In this document: piece by piece, positions 41,441 through 42,655 of the stretch
How positions within the stretch are numbered: position 1 is the first letter of the stretch
Layout of the letters: each line of letters opens with the position of its first letter
Assembly: GCA_902623305.1 (NCBI GenBank)
Contig: CACNTB010000002.1
Location: 1 to 42,655, forward strand
Origin: an uncultured Pelagibacteraceae bacterium
GTDB taxonomy: Bacteria > Pseudomonadota > Alphaproteobacteria > Pelagibacterales > Pelagibacteraceae
Length of the DNA: 42,655 bases
Direction of reading: 5' to 3'
Made by a program: the position numbers and the translations under genes
Notes under the pieces: generated by a model
The model's database searches: none
What the model was told of the DNA's origin: nothing
The model's input: the letters and a program-made list of their open reading frames with translations, nothing else

Positions 41441-42655
41441 ATGTTAAAAAACTTTAATATTTGGTTTATATTATCTTTATTAGTTTCTGTTGCCGTATTA
41501 ATTCCAATTATAACAGTTTTTTTTAGTTTTTTTGAGGAAACTTCTAGCTATTACCAATTATTAAAAGATACTTTTTTATTAGAGTATATTTTCAATTCGT
41601 TCACATTATTAATATGTGTTTTGCTTCTTACTTTTTTAATAGGAACCTTTTGTGCATATTTAGTATCATTTTATAAATTTCCATTTAGTGATTTCTTCAA
41701 ATGGGCACTTATACTCTCGTTTGCTGTCCCTCCTTATATCTACGCATATTCTTTGACAGCTTTCTTTGAAAATTATGGAACAGCATTTACAATTTTAACT
41801 AATTTGTTTGGAGAGGGAGAATATAACAGATATATCCCAAAGTTTGACGGTCGTTTGGGAGCAGTATTATCACTTTCATTTTCTTTATATGCTTACGTTT
41901 ATATACTTTCTCGTGCCTCTTTTTTATATCAATCTCAAAATTTAATTGATTTAGGTAGAAGTTTAGGTTTTTCAAAATTTAAGTCATTATATTCTTTAAT
42001 ATTACCAGCCGCTAGGCCAGCTATTGTTGCAGGTTTGTCTCTTGTTGCTATGGAAACGTTAGCTGAATTTGGGGCAGTAGATTTTTTCTCAATAAATACT
42101 TTGACTACTGGTATTTATAATTCTTGGATAACATTTGATGATTTAGCTTTTTCAAATCGATTGTCATTTTTTTTACTAATTTTTATATTTGCGTGTTTTA
42201 TTATAGAAAATTTTTCTAGAAAAAAAGCCAGGTACCATTTTAATTCAAAAGGTGGGTTTAAACAAAAAGAAAAAATTACTTTAACAGGTAAGCAATCATT
42301 TTATGCTGTTTGTTTTTGTTTTATTATTTTCTTTTTAAGTTTTTTATTTCCTTTAAGTCAAATGTTATATTGGACTATAAAATTTCCAGAAAATTTTTAT
42401 GATATTGATATAATCTCACTTACTTTTAACACAATTTATTTAGTTGCTTTATCTAGTCTCGTACTTATTATATTTTCTCTTGTTTCAAATTATGGGAATA
42501 GAGTTTCTAAAAATAAAATTTTGAATTTTTTATCAACAATATCCATTTCAGGCTATGCTATCCCAGGGGTAATTTTAGCAGTTGCATTCATTACTTTTGT
42601 TGCATGGTTTGACAACAATATAGTTAAAACACTAGGTTTTTTTTCTATTAAAAAA
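41441..42655 (+). CDS. Ferric iron ABC permease (FbpB type), 3' end outside window
   Basis: Membrane permease of the iron importer, open for 405 codons up to the window end. It opens with hydrophobic segments (FNIWFILSLLVSVAVLIPII). The EAA loop that contacts the ATPase starts at residue 170 (DLGRSLGFSKFKSLYSLILP), then SLVAMETLAEFGAVDFFS, typical of FbpB/SfuB. Family members are about 500-550 residues with a duplicated fold, so 100-150 residues are missing. It lies 145 bp after the Cys mini-gene, a gap holding the structured element. The ATPase gene is probably downstream of the window. Confidence 0.9.
   Translation, partial: MLKNFNIWFILSLLVSVAVLIPIITVFFSFFEETSSYYQLLKDTFLLEYIFNSFTLLICVLLLTFLIGTFCAYLVSFYKFPFSDFFKWALILSFAVPPYIYAYSLTAFFENYGTAFTILTNLFGEGEYNRYIPKFDGRLGAVLSLSFSLYAYVYILSRASFLYQSQNLIDLGRSLGFSKFKSLYSLILPAARPAIVAGLSLVAMETLAEFGAVDFFSINTLTTGIYNSWITFDDLAFSNRLSFFLLIFIFACFIIENFSRKKARYHFNSKGGFKQKEKITLTGKQSFYAVCFCFIIFFLSFLFPLSQMLYWTIKFPENFYDIDIISLTFNTIYLVALSSLVLIIFSLVSNYGNRVSKNKILNFLSTISISGYAIPGVILAVAFITFVAWFDNNIVKTLGFFSIKK

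Noticed and set aside
1-42655. CRISPR arrays, insertion sequences, prophage, tRNA or rRNA genes
   Set aside because: No repeat-spacer pattern, transposase or integrase motif, or RNA gene signature was found by reading both strands.

Overview
This AT-rich window is packed with short-spaced or overlapping genes (many TAATG and ATGA junctions) and has almost no intergenic DNA. It contains a heterotetrameric sarcosine oxidase, betaine-homocysteine methyltransferase, two dimethylglycine-dehydrogenase-type flavoproteins, ETF/ETF-QO and a periplasmic betaine-type binding protein. That combination points to a streamlined marine alphaproteobacterium of the SAR11 (Pelagibacterales) type. I found no rRNA, tRNA, insertion sequence, CRISPR array or prophage genes. 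The assignment rests on gene content and style, not on a database match.

Layout. Positions 1-4941 hold the sarcosine oxidase operon soxB(partial)-D-A-G on the plus strand. Positions 4945-9926 are mostly minus-strand housekeeping genes: an EamA exporter, two hypotheticals, an Asp/Glu racemase, a cold-shock protein, GNAT, purK and purE. Positions 10021-13424 form a plus-strand cluster of an M19-type dipeptidase, a 553-residue unknown, a DUF3726-like protein and a 55-codon four-cysteine mini-gene. Positions 13421-18207 (minus) hold a Yip1-like membrane protein and a 36-codon membrane ORF. They also hold a likely transport and demethylation module: OpuAC-type binding protein, ProW-type permease, short MetF-like protein and DmdA/GcvT-like protein.

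Positions 18482-30681 carry a long plus-strand run: Rieske oxygenase, bhmT, DMGDH paralogue 1, methyltransferase, a DddP-like M24 protein, a P-loop kinase, a HxGH nucleotidyltransferase and a 2OG-Fe(II) oxygenase. It continues with an ECHDC3-like protein, a small membrane protein, a CoA-binding protein, an MFS/BT1-like carrier, a flavodoxin-fold oxidoreductase and a small exported protein. The leader has a compact pseudoknot-capable element around a strong Shine-Dalgarno sequence and resembles the SAM-V riboswitches described in SAR11. Positions 30739-36516 encode DMGDH paralogue 2, etfB, etfA and ETF-QO. Positions 36518-39951 hold a DUF2237 protein, hisI, folE, an AcuI/YhdH-like reductase and a LysR regulator. 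The end (40072-42655) is an iron ABC uptake locus with a Fur-like palindrome, FbpA, a Cys-containing mini-protein, a GC-rich stem structure and a truncated FbpB.

How the genes fit together. Betaine can be imported, demethylated to dimethylglycine by BHMT (making methionine) or possibly oxidatively by the Rieske protein, then to sarcosine by DMGDH and to glycine by SoxBDAG. The methyl groups go to tetrahydrofolate, and DMGDH electrons go through ETF and ETF-QO to ubiquinone. FolE (first folate step), the MetF-like protein and the DmdA-like protein fit the same C1-folate theme. The least explained parts are the DmdA-like/MetF-like transport module, the DddP-like gene in the betaine operon, the kinase/nucleotidyltransferase/2OG-oxygenase trio, and the dipeptidase/553-aa/DUF3726/mini-gene cluster.
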